The translations under genes and the position numbers were made by a program. 58,153 nt of DNA, taken from NCBI GenBank assembly GCA_019637115.1, contig JAHBWH010000031.1, positions 1 through 58,153 on the forward strand. Direction: 5' to 3'. This stretch comes from Myxococcales bacterium (lineage in GTDB: Bacteria; Myxococcota_A; Polyangia; Polyangiales; Houyiibacteriaceae). Below the pieces are notes generated by a model that did not search any database, was not told where the DNA came from, and saw only the letters and a program-made list of their open reading frames with translations. Shown in pieces: positions 48,948 to 57,899 of the stretch (positions are counted from its first letter, which is position 1; each line of letters begins with the position of its first letter).

Positions 48948-50474
48948 ATGCAGCGCGAGATGAGCCGAGAGCGTTTTCGAAGGTTGGCGGAGAGCGCGAA
49001 CGTCGTGCCGGTCTGGCGCGAGGTGGTCGCCGACGACCTGACCCCGGTCGCGGCCTTCGCGGCCGTCGCCGCGGCACCCGACGCGGGCGGGTTCCTCCTC
49101 GAGAGCGTCGTCGGTGGAGAGAAGCAGGCGCGCTACAGCTTCGTCGGCTGCGAGCCGCTGCTCGTCGTCCGCGGGGGCGGCGACTGGATCGAGCGGCGCG
49201 TCGGCGGCGTGACCACCCGCGAGGAGGGCGTCGACCCTTTCGCCGCCCTCGCGAGCTTGCTCTGGGTCGAGCTGCAGACGCCGCCCGCCGAAGCGCTCCC
49301 GGAGCTGCCGCGCTTCTGGGGCGGGGCCGTCGGCGCCATCCCTTACGACGCGGTGAAGCGCTTCGAGCCGAAGATCGCGGGGTACGACCCGACGACGGCC
49401 CCCGAGGAGATGGCGTTCGGCGTGGGTCACCTCGTCCTCGTCTTCGACAACCTCCGCCAGACCCTGCAGGTCGTCGTCCCCGCGCTCGTCGGCACGACCC
49501 CAGCTGGGCTCGTGGGCTCACCGCCCGACGAAGCCTACGACGCCGCCCAGGCGCGCATCGACGACGCGCTCGCGCGCCTCGCGGTGCCGCGGCGGCTCCC
49601 CCCGCTCACGCTCCCGTCCCGCGACCTCGTCGAGGCGCTGCCCGCGTCGTCCTTCTCGCGCGCCGACTTCGAGCAGGCGGTCCGCGACAGCCAAGAGCAC
49701 ATCCGGGCCGGCGACATCTTCCAGGTGGTCCTCTCGCAGCGCTTCGAGGTTCCGCAGGGCGACGTCTCTCCGTTCGACGTCTACCGCGCGATGCGCGTCG
49801 TGAACCCCTCGCCGTACATGTACTTCCTCCGCCTGCCCAACATGGACGTCGCGGGCGCGAGCCCCGAGACGCTCGTGCGCGTCGAGGACGGCGTCGCGAC
49901 GTTGCGACCCATCGCCGGCACCCGGCCGCGCGGCGCGACGGAGGACGAGGACGCCGCCCTCGCGGAAGAGCTGCTCGCGGACCGCAAGGAGATCGCCGAG
50001 CACGTGATGCTCGTCGATCTCGGTCGCAACGATCTCGGGCGCATCGCCGCGCCCGGCAGCGTGCGCATCGCCGACCGCATGGTCATCGAGCGTTACAGCC
50101 ACGTGATGCACATCGTCTCGAGCGTCGAGGCCACGCTCGCGCCCGGGATGACCGCGCTCGACGTCGTGCGGGCGACCTTCCCCGCGGGGACCTTGAGCGG
50201 CGCGCCGAAGGTCCGCGCGATGCAGATCATCGACGCCGCCGAGCCCGTGCCGCGAGGCCTCTATGGCGGGGCGGTGGGCTACCTCGGCTTCGACGGAAAC
50301 GCGGACCTCGCCATCGCGATCCGGACCTGCGTCGCGCAGGACGGCAAGCTCACCCTGCAGGCGGGCGCCGGGATCGTGGAGGCCAGCGAGCCCGCGAAGG
50401 AGTACGAGGAGACCGTGAACAAGGCGCGCGCAGGCCTCGTCGCGATCGAGGCCGCCCGTCGCTCGCCGGGCTGA
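48948..50474 (+). CDS. trpE: Anthranilate synthase component I
   Basis: A 508-residue enzyme that converts chorismate and ammonia to anthranilate in tryptophan synthesis. The N-terminal regulatory region has SFLLES-like GFLLESVVGGEKQARYSF, the tryptophan-binding motif. The catalytic half has QVVLSQRFEVP, GASPETLVRV, RPIAGTRPRG, LVDLGRNDLGRIA, FPAGTLSGAPKVRAM and GGAVGYLGFDGN. An in-frame ATG 12 nt later is a possible start. No trpG or trpD follows, so the pathway genes are not clustered here. No attenuator leader is visible. Confidence 0.95.
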   Translation: MQREMSRERFRRLAESANVVPVWREVVADDLTPVAAFAAVAAAPDAGGFLLESVVGGEKQARYSFVGCEPLLVVRGGGDWIERRVGGVTTREEGVDPFAALASLLWVELQTPPAEALPELPRFWGGAVGAIPYDAVKRFEPKIAGYDPTTAPEEMAFGVGHLVLVFDNLRQTLQVVVPALVGTTPAGLVGSPPDEAYDAAQARIDDALARLAVPRRLPPLTLPSRDLVEALPASSFSRADFEQAVRDSQEHIRAGDIFQVVLSQRFEVPQGDVSPFDVYRAMRVVNPSPYMYFLRLPNMDVAGASPETLVRVEDGVATLRPIAGTRPRGATEDEDAALAEELLADRKEIAEHVMLVDLGRNDLGRIAAPGSVRIADRMVIERYSHVMHIVSSVEATLAPGMTALDVVRATFPAGTLSGAPKVRAMQIIDAAEPVPRGLYGGAVGYLGFDGNADLAIAIRTCVAQDGKLTLQAGAGIVEASEPAKEYEETVNKARAGLVAIEAARRSPG

Positions 50475-50540
50475 CCGGCCCGTTCGGGAGGGCCCGACCA
50501 GAAAAGCGTCAGGGGCCTCCAGGGGTCGTGCATTTCTGGT

Positions 50541-50568
50541 TTGACTCACCGGAGCCGTGTGTTAACTA
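50541..50568 (+). promoter_or_regulatory. Putative sigma70 promoter of tRNA-Asp
   Basis: TTGACT (50541-50546), a 16-bp spacer and TAACTA (50563-50568). The -35 is strong and the -10 is weak. The stretch 50560-50655 is the least GC-rich part of the region, typical of stable-RNA leaders. Confidence 0.42.
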
Positions 50569-50657
50569 ATGCGTCCGCCGCGGGACGAACGGGTCCCAAA
50601 ACTCCGCGGAATCGTTCCGGAATCATTTTCAGACGACCCAACGAGGGAAGGCAATTT

Positions 50658-50734
<77 letters not shown>

Positions 50735-50736
50735 AG

Positions 50737-50761
50737 AGCCCCGTCCCTGACGGGGCTTTTT
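50737..50761 (+). terminator. Intrinsic terminator of tRNA-Asp
   Basis: AGCCCCGTC and GACGGGGCT form a 9-bp stem with loop CCT, followed by five T. It begins two bases after the tRNA CCA. Confidence 0.93.
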
Positions 50762-50952
50762 GCTTCCGTCCGCCCAGCTCCGTCCACCCAGCTCCGTCCT
50801 CCCAGCGCGCTCCACCCAGCTCCCCCAACCGAGGGCGGCGCCGGCCCGAGAGCGCACCTCGCGCCTTCTCCCTCTTCGGGGTCGTGCTCGAGGCGCGCCC
50901 GTCCCCGCGGTGGGGCTTGGGCTCCGCGCGCGAGACTGCTAAGACGGCGCCC

Positions 50953-52203
50953 ATGCCCGCGCTCGACGCCCCCCTCGCCGAGGTCGACGCCACCGTCGCC
51001 GACCTCATCCGCAAAGAAGCCCAGCGGCAGCACGACGTGCTGCGCCTCATCCCCAGCGAGAACTACGCGTATCCCGCCGTGATGGAGGCCTGCGGCTCGG
51101 TCCTGAACAACAAATACTCCGAGGGGTACGCCGGCAAGCGTTACTACGAGGGCCAGGCGAACATCGACGCGGTCGAGGAGCTCGCGATCGGCCGGCTGAA
51201 GTCCCTCTTCGGGGTCGACCACGCGAACGTGCAGCCCTACTCGGGCAGCCCCGCGAATCTCGCGGTCTACCTCGCCTTCTGCGCCGCGGGCGACCCGGTC
51301 ATGGGCCTGTCGCTCGCGGCCGGCGGGCACCTCACCCACGGTCACGGCGTCTCGATCTCGGGCAAGTACTTCGACTCGGTCCAGTACGGCGTCCGCGAGA
51401 GCGACCACCGCATCGACTTCGACGCCGCCGCGAAGCTCGCCCGCGAGAAGCGGCCGAAGATCATCTTCTGCGGCACGACGGCCTACCCCCGCGTCATCGA
51501 TTTCGCGCGCTTCGCCGAGATCGCGGCCGAGGTCGGCGCGGTGCTCGTCGCTGACATCAGCCACATCTCCGGTCTGGTCGCGGGCGGCGTCCACCCGAGC
51601 CCCGTCGGCCACGCCGAGGTGATCACGAGCACCACGCACAAGACCTTCCGCGGCCCGCGCGGCGGCATGATCCTCTGCGACGCCAAGCACGCGAAGGCGA
51701 TCGACCGCGCGGTCTTCCCAGGCCTGCAGGGTGGCCCGCACAACGGCACGACGGCCGGCATCGCGATCGCCGCGAAGCTGGCGGCGACGAGCGACTTCAA
51801 GGCCTACGCGCAGGCGATCGTCGACAACGCGAAGGTGCTCGCCGAGGCGCTGCTCTCGCGCGGCGTCGATCTCGTCACGGGCGGGACGGACAACCACCTC
51901 ATCCTCTGCGACCTCCGCAGCAAGGACGTCCCCGGCAAGGTCGCCGCGCAGGCGCTCGATCGCGCTGGCATCGTCTGCAACTACAACTCCGTGCCCTTCG
52001 ACACCCGCAAGCCCTTCGATCCGAGCGGCATCCGGCTCGGCACCCCAGCGATGACCGCACGCGGCATGGGCGCCGACGAGATGAAGCGCCTGGGCACGTG
52101 GATGGCGGACGTCATCGAGAACACGGGCGACGACGCGCTCCTCGCGCGCATCGCCGGCGAGGTGAAGGAGATGTGCAGCCACTTCCCGGCGCCGGGCTGC
52201 TGA
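50953..52203 (+). CDS. glyA: Serine hydroxymethyltransferase
   Basis: A 416-residue PLP enzyme interconverting serine and glycine with tetrahydrofolate, feeding one-carbon units to purine synthesis. LRLIPSENYAYPAVMEACGS, NKYSEGYAGKRYYEGQ, the PLP aspartate in VADISHISGLVA, and the PLP-lysine in STTHKTFRGPRGG (Lys230) are intact. The ATG at 50953 is preceded 7 nt by TAAGAC. A TTG/ATG-type extension upstream is not supported. Confidence 0.96.
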   Translation: MPALDAPLAEVDATVADLIRKEAQRQHDVLRLIPSENYAYPAVMEACGSVLNNKYSEGYAGKRYYEGQANIDAVEELAIGRLKSLFGVDHANVQPYSGSPANLAVYLAFCAAGDPVMGLSLAAGGHLTHGHGVSISGKYFDSVQYGVRESDHRIDFDAAAKLAREKRPKIIFCGTTAYPRVIDFARFAEIAAEVGAVLVADISHISGLVAGGVHPSPVGHAEVITSTTHKTFRGPRGGMILCDAKHAKAIDRAVFPGLQGGPHNGTTAGIAIAAKLAATSDFKAYAQAIVDNAKVLAEALLSRGVDLVTGGTDNHLILCDLRSKDVPGKVAAQALDRAGIVCNYNSVPFDTRKPFDPSGIRLGTPAMTARGMGADEMKRLGTWMADVIENTGDDALLARIAGEVKEMCSHFPAPGC

Positions 52204-52217
52204 TCCGCGAAGCGCCG

Positions 52218-52350
52218 CCGGATTCGCACGCGGACCCGGATTCGGACCCGGATTCGGACCCGGATTCGGACCCGGATTCGGACCCGGAGTCGGACCCGGA
52301 TTCGGACCCGGATTCGCACGCGGACCCGGATTTGGACCCGGACGCGGGCG
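52218..52350. repeat. 12-bp GGACCCGGATTC array
   Basis: About ten units alternate GGACCC and GGATTC, with a few GGAGTC and GCACGC variants, starting 15 bp after the glyA stop. It belongs to the GGANNC family. The rest of the 321-bp gap (52351-52524) shows no gene or repeat. Confidence 0.93.
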
Positions 52351-52524
52351 CGGCCGAAGCCGTCGCCCACGCGCTCAGTACAGCGAACCGGAAGTTCGCG
52401 ACCAGGCGCAAAGAGACGCCCGTCCAAGGCGCGACGAGGGAGCGGGCTGTTGGCCCGTCACTGAGAACGCAACTGGACGGGATGGATCTGCCGCAGCTGG
52501 CCACGAACTTCTGGGGCGCTGTGC

Positions 52525-53991
52525 TCAGGGCTGCGGCATCCCTAACGCGGCGGTCCAGCCGCGCGCGCCCGTCCGCCCCGCGCGTCGGATCGTCGTCGTC
52601 CCGGTGACGCCAGGCCCCTGGCTCGACACCAGGTATTCGTCGGCGACGTACTCGCCGTGGGTGTCGCCGCTGGGCGGCGTGAATCCCTCCGGTGCGGCGC
52701 CTCCGGCACCGACCCGCCAGATCTGCTGCGTCGGCGGGTAACGATCCTCGCTGCGCTCGCTGACGACCTGGTTGCGCTCGACGTGGCGTCGGACGCGCCA
52801 CTTCGCGACGCGGAAGCCTGGAACGCCGCGCTGCGAGAGCACGCGCACGCCGACGGGAAGTCGCGGGTCGCTCACCTCGCGCTCGTCGTAGGGGAAGACC
52901 TCCTCGACGCGGCGGACGAAGCTGACGAGCTCGGGGCGCTCGGCCCCCCGCAGCTCGGCTCGCACGGCGCCGCCACGCACGAGCAAGCGCACGAGCACGG
53001 GCGTGTCGCGGTCGTTGCGGAAGCGGAAGTTGATGTTCGGCCATGCGACCGCGGCGTCGAGGCCCAGGCGAATGTAGCTGCTCGGGCGCGAGTGCGGCTG
53101 GCGCTCGACGATCTCGAGGCCCGCGAAGTAGGCGGCCGCGTGCAGCGTGCCGGCGATCTGGCAGGCGCCCCCGCCGACGCCGTCGACGAGCTCACCGCCG
53201 GCGATGACCGGCGCGGGCTTGAAGCCATTCGCGAGGCTCCGCTCGCCGACGACGCCGTTGAAGTCGAAGACGTCGCCGGGCATCAGCACGAGGCCGTCGA
53301 TCTTCGAGGCGACGACCCGGAGGTTGTGGGTGCGGTCCGCGGCGTCGCCGCTGCCGTTGTAGGGCGTCTCGAACTCGCCGAGGACGGTGGCGACGTCGGC
53401 GTGCGCGAGCTCGTCCGCGGTGCGGCCGGGGAGCCGCCGATCGATCGCGAGCTCGACCGCGGCCTCGCTCGCCGCGAAGGCGGCCGCCACCCGATCGAGG
53501 CTCCGCCAGACGTCGAGCACCCGCCCTTCGCGCTCGGGGACGACGTCGCCGGTGTCGGGGTCGAGCGTCGCGTCCTTCGAGGGGCGGTCGATGTCGCGTT
53601 TGAGCGACTCGAGCCACGGGCGGAGGAGCGAGGGGTCGAGGCGCGCCGGCATGCGCAGCGGGAGCTGAGCGCGCGCCGCGCTGCGCATCGGCGACTCGGC
53701 GTCGCCTGCCTCGCGCAGCCAGCGCTCGAGGCGCGCGACGTCCACCGAGGCGCCGAGCGAGGCGCGCGAGCGTCGGAGCACCCGGCCGGGGAGCGCGACG
53801 TCCACGGGCTCGGCGAGCCAGGCCTCGGCGAGCCGCGTCGCGACCTCGTGCGGGTCCGCGCCCAGCGCGACCGGGACGCCGCCGACGGTGACGCGCGGAT
53901 CGGTCTCCGACGCGCGCGCGGGCTGGCCGAGGGAGGAGCCGAGGCCGAGCGCGAGGACGAGCGCGGTCGTGAGCGAGAGACGTCGCCACAT
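52525..53991 (-). CDS. VanW-family exported protein
   Basis: A 488-residue protein with a signal peptide (TTALVLALGLGSSLGQPARA). The first half (to about 210) contains two peptidoglycan-binding-4-like segments (TVGGVPVALGADPHEVATRLAEAW; LDPDTGDVVPEREGRVLD). The VanW domain runs from about 220 to 370: FETPYNGSGDAADRTHNLRV, DGLVLMPGDVFDFNGVVGER, GGACQIAGTLHAAAYFAGL and NINFRFRNDRDTPVLV. A C-terminal beta region follows. The family is linked to cell-wall or glycopeptide functions, but its biochemical role is unknown. It is a single gene on the minus strand. Confidence 0.88.
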   Translation of the reverse strand: MWRRLSLTTALVLALGLGSSLGQPARASETDPRVTVGGVPVALGADPHEVATRLAEAWLAEPVDVALPGRVLRRSRASLGASVDVARLERWLREAGDAESPMRSAARAQLPLRMPARLDPSLLRPWLESLKRDIDRPSKDATLDPDTGDVVPEREGRVLDVWRSLDRVAAAFAASEAAVELAIDRRLPGRTADELAHADVATVLGEFETPYNGSGDAADRTHNLRVVASKIDGLVLMPGDVFDFNGVVGERSLANGFKPAPVIAGGELVDGVGGGACQIAGTLHAAAYFAGLEIVERQPHSRPSSYIRLGLDAAVAWPNINFRFRNDRDTPVLVRLLVRGGAVRAELRGAERPELVSFVRRVEEVFPYDEREVSDPRLPVGVRVLSQRGVPGFRVAKWRVRRHVERNQVVSERSEDRYPPTQQIWRVGAGGAAPEGFTPPSGDTHGEYVADEYLVSSQGPGVTGTTTIRRAGRTGARGWTAALGMPQP

Positions 53992-54077
53992 GGCGCCGAG
54001 CTTTCGGGGCAGGGGCGCGAAACGTCAACTTTCCGGCGGGCGCGCTCGCGGCGAGCGGGCATCCGGTCAGCGCCTCT

Positions 54078-54158
54078 GAGGGGTTGTCGGTAGGTCGCCC
54101 CCGCGCGGCCCCCTCCTCCGACGAGCCTCCCCTCGCTTCGCTCGCTGCGCGCCGTCCA
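54078..54158. repeat. Dispersed intergenic repeat, copy B
   Basis: Contains gaggggttgtcgg, ccgcgcggccccctcc, gacgagcct and cgcttcgctcgctgcgcgcc. It lies between the VanW gene and coaBC, close to the coaBC stop. Confidence 0.85.
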
Positions 54159-54170
54159 GTCTCTCGATAG

Positions 54171-55355
54171 TCAGTCCCGCAGCCGATCGACGATCCGGTC
54201 CAGGATGCGATCGGCGATCGTGCGCTTGGACGCGCGCGGGAGGGGCTCGTCACCTGCAGCGTCGACGAGGGTCACGAGGTTGTCGGCGCCGCCGAAGCCA
54301 TCGCTCGCGTGGTTGGCGACGACCAGATCGACCTGCTTGCGCTCGAGCTTGGCGCGCGCGTGCTCGACCACACGCTCCGTCTCGAGCGCGAAGCCGACGA
54401 GCACGGGGCGTGCGCCCTGACGGGACGCGCCGAGCCCCGCCAGGATGTCGGGGTTGCGGACCAGCTCGAGCGTGAGCGGCCCATCGGACTTCTTGCGCTT
54501 CTGAGCCGTGCGCTCGGCCGGACGATAGTCCGCGACCGCCGCCGCCATCACGACCGCGTCCGCCCGGGCGACCGCCGCCTGGATGGCAGCCTCCATCTCG
54601 CGCGCCGAGCGCACGTCCACGCGCTCGACGCCTCTCGGCGTCGCCAGCGTGACCGGCCCCGCCACGAGCACCACCTCGGCGCCGCGCGCGGCGGCCGCCT
54701 CCGCGATGGCGAAGCCCATTCGTCCCGTCGAGCGGTTCCCGAGGAAACGCACCGGGTCGAGATCCTCGTGCGTGGGCCCCGCGGAGACGACGAGCCGTCG
54801 CCCGCGCAGATCCGGCGAGGCAAAGAGCCCCTCGACGGCGTCCGCGATCTCCTCCGGCTCCGCCATGCGCCCCGCGCCGACCTCTCCGTTCGCCAGCGCC
54901 CCTTCGACGGGCCCGACGAAGCGCGCTCCGTCGGCGGCGAGCGCCGCGACGTTTCGCCGAGTCGCCGCACGCCCCCACATGCGCTCGTGCATCGCGGGCG
55001 CGAAGAGCAACGCGCCCCGCGCGCACGCCAACGTCGCGAGCACGACGTCGTCCGCGTGGCCGTTCGCGGCTCGGGCGAGCAAGTTCATCGTCGCCGGCGC
55101 GACGACGACCGCGTCGGCCCAGGCGCCGAGCTCGACGTGGACCTCGCCTGCGTAGCTCGGATCCCAGAGATCGACGACGGCGGGCTTGCCCGTGAGCCCC
55201 GCGAGCGACACGGGCCCGATGAAACGCGCCCCTGCCGCCGTCATCACGACGCGCACCTCGGCGCCGCGGCGCTGGAGCTCACGGACCAACGTCACCGCCT
55301 TGAAGGCGGCGATCCCGCCGCCGATCCCGACGACCACCCGGCGACCTTCGAGCAT
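54171..55355 (-). CDS. coaBC: Bifunctional phosphopantothenoylcysteine decarboxylase/synthetase
   Basis: A 394-residue two-domain enzyme (Dfp) making 4-phosphopantetheine in CoA synthesis. The CoaC flavodoxin-like half begins VVVGIGGGIAAFKAVTLVREL. The catalytic His region is in DLWDPSYAGEVHVELG, followed by VAPATMNLLARAANG and FAPAMHERMW. The CoaB half has VSAGPTHEDLDPVRFLGNRS-type CTP site, AAVADYRPAERTAQKRKKS and LVRNPDILAGLG. All motifs are in order. The ATG at 55355 gives a standard N terminus; the frame upstream belongs to no gene. Confidence 0.95.
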   Translation of the reverse strand: MLEGRRVVVGIGGGIAAFKAVTLVRELQRRGAEVRVVMTAAGARFIGPVSLAGLTGKPAVVDLWDPSYAGEVHVELGAWADAVVVAPATMNLLARAANGHADDVVLATLACARGALLFAPAMHERMWGRAATRRNVAALAADGARFVGPVEGALANGEVGAGRMAEPEEIADAVEGLFASPDLRGRRLVVSAGPTHEDLDPVRFLGNRSTGRMGFAIAEAAAARGAEVVLVAGPVTLATPRGVERVDVRSAREMEAAIQAAVARADAVVMAAAVADYRPAERTAQKRKKSDGPLTLELVRNPDILAGLGASRQGARPVLVGFALETERVVEHARAKLERKQVDLVVANHASDGFGGADNLVTLVDAAGDEPLPRASKRTIADRILDRIVDRLRD

Positions 55356-55463
55356 GGCCGCAGCATGGGCGAACGCCGCGCGCGCGCCAAGCGTCGGCGT
55401 CCCAGCTCTGGTTCTTCGACGCGGCGCGGGCGCGCCGTGATACACCTCGGGGCAGGAGCCAGC

Positions 55464-56504
55464 GTGCAACCCACCGGACGCCCGACGGTCATGAACCTCA
55501 TCGGCTCCGTCATCGACGGGCGCTACGAGGTGCAGTCCCTCCTCGGCGAGGGCGGGATGGGGGCCGTCTATCGCGCGCGCCAACGAGACGGCGGCCCCGA
55601 CGTCGCGATCAAGGTCCTGCACGACGAGCTCATCGACCAGCCCGAGCAGCGCGAACGCTTCGAGCGCGAGGCGCGGGCGCTCTTCGGGCTCGAGCACCCG
55701 AACGTCCTGCACGTCGTCGACTTCGGCATCGTCAGCGGGATGCCCTACATCGCGATGGAGCTGCTCGAGGGGCAGCCGCTCGGCGAGGTCATCGGCGACG
55801 AGGGGCTCCCCCCGGAGGACGCGCTCGAGATCGCGAAGCAGATCTTGCGTGGCCTGGCCTTCGCGCACGCGAACGGCGTCGCGCACCGCGACCTGAAGAC
55901 CGAGAACGTCTTCCTCGCCCGGGGGCCGAGCGGCATGGTCGCGAAGCTGCTCGACTTCGGGCTCGTGAAGTTCGTCGACGACGACCGCTGGGGGCAGTCG
56001 AAGAAGCTCACGATGCAAGGCGCGGTCTTCGGCACGCCAGCTTACATGGCACCCGAGCAGTGCGCGGGCGCGCCGGTCGACATGCGCGGAGACGTCTACT
56101 CGATGGGGGTCATCCTCTTCGAGCTCTTCACGGGCGCGTGGCCCTTCATGGAAGAGACCCGGATGGGGATGTACCAAGCGCACCTCTCGAAGCCTCCTCC
56201 ACGCCTCGCCGACGTCGCCGACGAGCTGCGCTTCCGAGACGAGCTCGAGGCGGTGGTCGCCAAGGCGCTCTCGAAGCTCGCCTCCGATCGCTTCCAGTCC
56301 GCCGGCGAGATGCTCGCCGCGCTCGAAGCGGTGCCCCACCCCGTCGCCATCCGCGGCGACGGCTCCGCGCCAACGCGCGCGCCTGCCCCCGCGAGCGCCG
56401 CCCCTCCGGCGCCCGCTGCGGGCCTCGATCCACGCCTGCTCGCCGCGGGCCTCGCGCTCGTCGTGCTCGCGGTGCTCGTCGGCGCGTTCTTGTTGCTGCG
56501 CTGA
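55464..56504 (+). CDS. Ser/Thr protein kinase, tail-anchored
   Basis: A 346-residue kinase with a short form. GEGGMGAVYRARQ, VAIKVLHDEL, VAHRDLKTENVFL (Lys-Thr variant), DFGLVKFVDD and GTPAYMAPEQC are present. A Pro/Ala linker leads to a single C-terminal membrane span that ends the protein (LALVVLAVLVGAFLLLR), so it is tail-anchored with no sensor domain outside. GTG at 55464 is chosen because AGGAG lies 5 nt upstream; an ATG at 55491 is the alternative. It is followed 7 bp later by a small gene. Confidence 0.88.
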   Translation: MQPTGRPTVMNLIGSVIDGRYEVQSLLGEGGMGAVYRARQRDGGPDVAIKVLHDELIDQPEQRERFEREARALFGLEHPNVLHVVDFGIVSGMPYIAMELLEGQPLGEVIGDEGLPPEDALEIAKQILRGLAFAHANGVAHRDLKTENVFLARGPSGMVAKLLDFGLVKFVDDDRWGQSKKLTMQGAVFGTPAYMAPEQCAGAPVDMRGDVYSMGVILFELFTGAWPFMEETRMGMYQAHLSKPPPRLADVADELRFRDELEAVVAKALSKLASDRFQSAGEMLAALEAVPHPVAIRGDGSAPTRAPAPASAAPPAPAAGLDPRLLAAGLALVVLAVLVGAFLLLR

Positions 56505-56511
56505 GTACACC

Positions 56512-56994
56512 GTGGCGCCGCGCCGGATCGACGCCCCGTTCCTGCGCGCGCTCCGCGAGGACGACGACGCGAGCGCGCGCGCGCTCTACGACGCGGCGCC
56601 GCTGCGGGTCCTCACCGAGGACGTCGACGCCCTCCCCCCCGGCGTCCTGCTGCGGCCTCGCCACGGCCCGCTGACGCTCGGCGAGCTGCGCGTGCGGCTG
56701 CGGAGCTGGGAGCAGCTCGACCGCGCCTACGAACCGACCGACGAGCCGATCGGGCCCCTCGTCGCCGCTTGGCTCGACGTGACGGGGCTCTGCCTCGATT
56801 GGGGCGACGACCACGTCTTCGTCACGCCGGATGGCGCCGCCTTCGCGGCGCCCGACGAGACGTGGGACGCCGCCGTGAGCGCGTGGGCGCGCGGCCGCGG
56901 GATCCCGCACGATCCGGATCGCGCTCGAGCGACGCTCGGCGACGCCGCGCTCGTCGCGCTCCACGCCCGCGCCCGCGTATTGCTCGACGAATGA
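56512..56994 (+). CDS. Conserved-looking hypothetical protein
   Basis: A 160-residue soluble protein, not recognised. It is rich in Asp, Ala and Arg, with no signal or membrane span. Patches such as LRSWEQLDRAYEPTDEPIGP and CLDWGDDHVFVTPDGAAF look folded. It begins with GTG 7 bp after the kinase stop, so the two are co-transcribed and it may be a partner or substrate of that kinase (inference from position). Confidence 0.6.
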   Translation: MAPRRIDAPFLRALREDDDASARALYDAAPLRVLTEDVDALPPGVLLRPRHGPLTLGELRVRLRSWEQLDRAYEPTDEPIGPLVAAWLDVTGLCLDWGDDHVFVTPDGAAFAAPDETWDAAVSAWARGRGIPHDPDRARATLGDAALVALHARARVLLDE

Positions 56995-57049
56995 CGCGAC
57001 GACGAACGACGCGCGCTGCTCACGACGAATGGCCGGACGACGATCCGGT

Positions 57050-57226
57050 GCGACGAAGCCCCGCGGGGCCCCCTCCCACGAGCCTGGGTCGGGTCCACGC
57101 TCGCGCGTGGCCCGACACTCTCGTGGATTCGTTCGGCTCCGTGGACTTCGTCCACTCCGCTTCGAACGATTCCACTTCGACGCGCTCGCTCCGCTCGCTG
57201 CGCGCCGTCCGGTAGGGCGGCTTGCG
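57050..57226. repeat. Dispersed intergenic repeat, copy C with inverted repeat
   Basis: Shares gcgacgaagccccgcg, ccccctcccacgagcct, and ctcgctgcgcgccgtcc plus ggtagggcggcttgcg with copy A. In its middle GTGGATTCGTTC (57123-57134) and GAACGATTCCAC (57164-57175) form an 11-of-12 inverted repeat related to the one flanking the 18-bp array near copy A. It fills most of the 333-bp gap at 56995-57327. Confidence 0.85.
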
Positions 57227-57327
57227 AAAACGGCTGAACTCCTCATCAGGCGCGAGACCGTCGTCGCGGCAGAGACGGCTCCGCGCGCGACGAAGCGTCG
57301 CCGGCGGTCGCGCTCAGGCGGTCGCGC

Positions 57328-57831
57328 TCAGGCGCTCGCGCTCGCGTCCCAGGCCTGCTTGACGACCTTGAACGTCTCGATCGCGTCGGCGCCGAGATCG
57401 AGCGCGCCCGCCTCGACGAGCTTCGCGTGCACGGCCTTCGGATCCTTGTCCCAGCCGCCCGGCAGGTCGAGCTTCACGTTCAGCGGGACGCCGCCGAGCA
57501 GGCCCTGCTCCTCGAGCGTCCACACCGCCTCGGCCGCAAGGAACTGACCGGCGACCTTCCGCACCGCGGAGTCGAGGTGCGCCGCGAGCGGGAAGACGTC
57601 GTAGAGGCCGACGGTCTCCGGCGCGAGCCCGAGCGCCTTGCGCATCGCGTCGAAGGCCGGCGCGGAGACCTGCAATTCGACGAGGTCGAGCCCGGCGATG
57701 GCGTGACTTCCGCTCGCGACGTAGGCGCGCTCCATCGCGTCACCGTGGCTGCGGGTGACGTGCGCAGGGCGCGCTCCGGAGTCGAGGAGCGCGGTGACGA
57801 CGAGGAAGGGCTGGGAGCTGGGCTCGGCCAT
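57328..57831 (-). CDS. Hypothetical protein
   Basis: A 167-residue soluble protein, not recognised. It begins MAEPSSQPFLVVTALLDSGARP and contains mixed helical segments (LVELQVSAPAFDAMRKALGL, VGLYDVFPLAAHLDSAVRKV, DPKAVHAKLVEAGALDLGAD). No signal or membrane span. The ATG at 57831 is chosen over an in-frame codon 72 nt upstream because a TATGGT box lies 8 nt before it. Confidence 0.65.
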   Translation of the reverse strand: MAEPSSQPFLVVTALLDSGARPAHVTRSHGDAMERAYVASGSHAIAGLDLVELQVSAPAFDAMRKALGLAPETVGLYDVFPLAAHLDSAVRKVAGQFLAAEAVWTLEEQGLLGGVPLNVKLDLPGGWDKDPKAVHAKLVEAGALDLGADAIETFKVVKQAWDASASA

Positions 57832-57839
57832 GGCGCGCG

Positions 57840-57845
57840 ACCATA
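57840..57845 (-). promoter_or_regulatory. -10-like TATGGT, 8 nt before the 167-residue gene
   Basis: On the minus strand TATGGT is followed by CGCGCGCC and the ATG at 57831. Spacing fits a leaderless start. Confidence 0.42.
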
Positions 57846-57899
57846 GCAGCGTCGGCGCCGACGTCGACGGTCGAAGGTCACAAATCCTACGCGCGAACG

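Noticed and set aside
50479-50506. trpE terminator from GGCCC/GGGCC near the stop
   Set aside because: The stem is only about five base pairs with a large loop and no T run.
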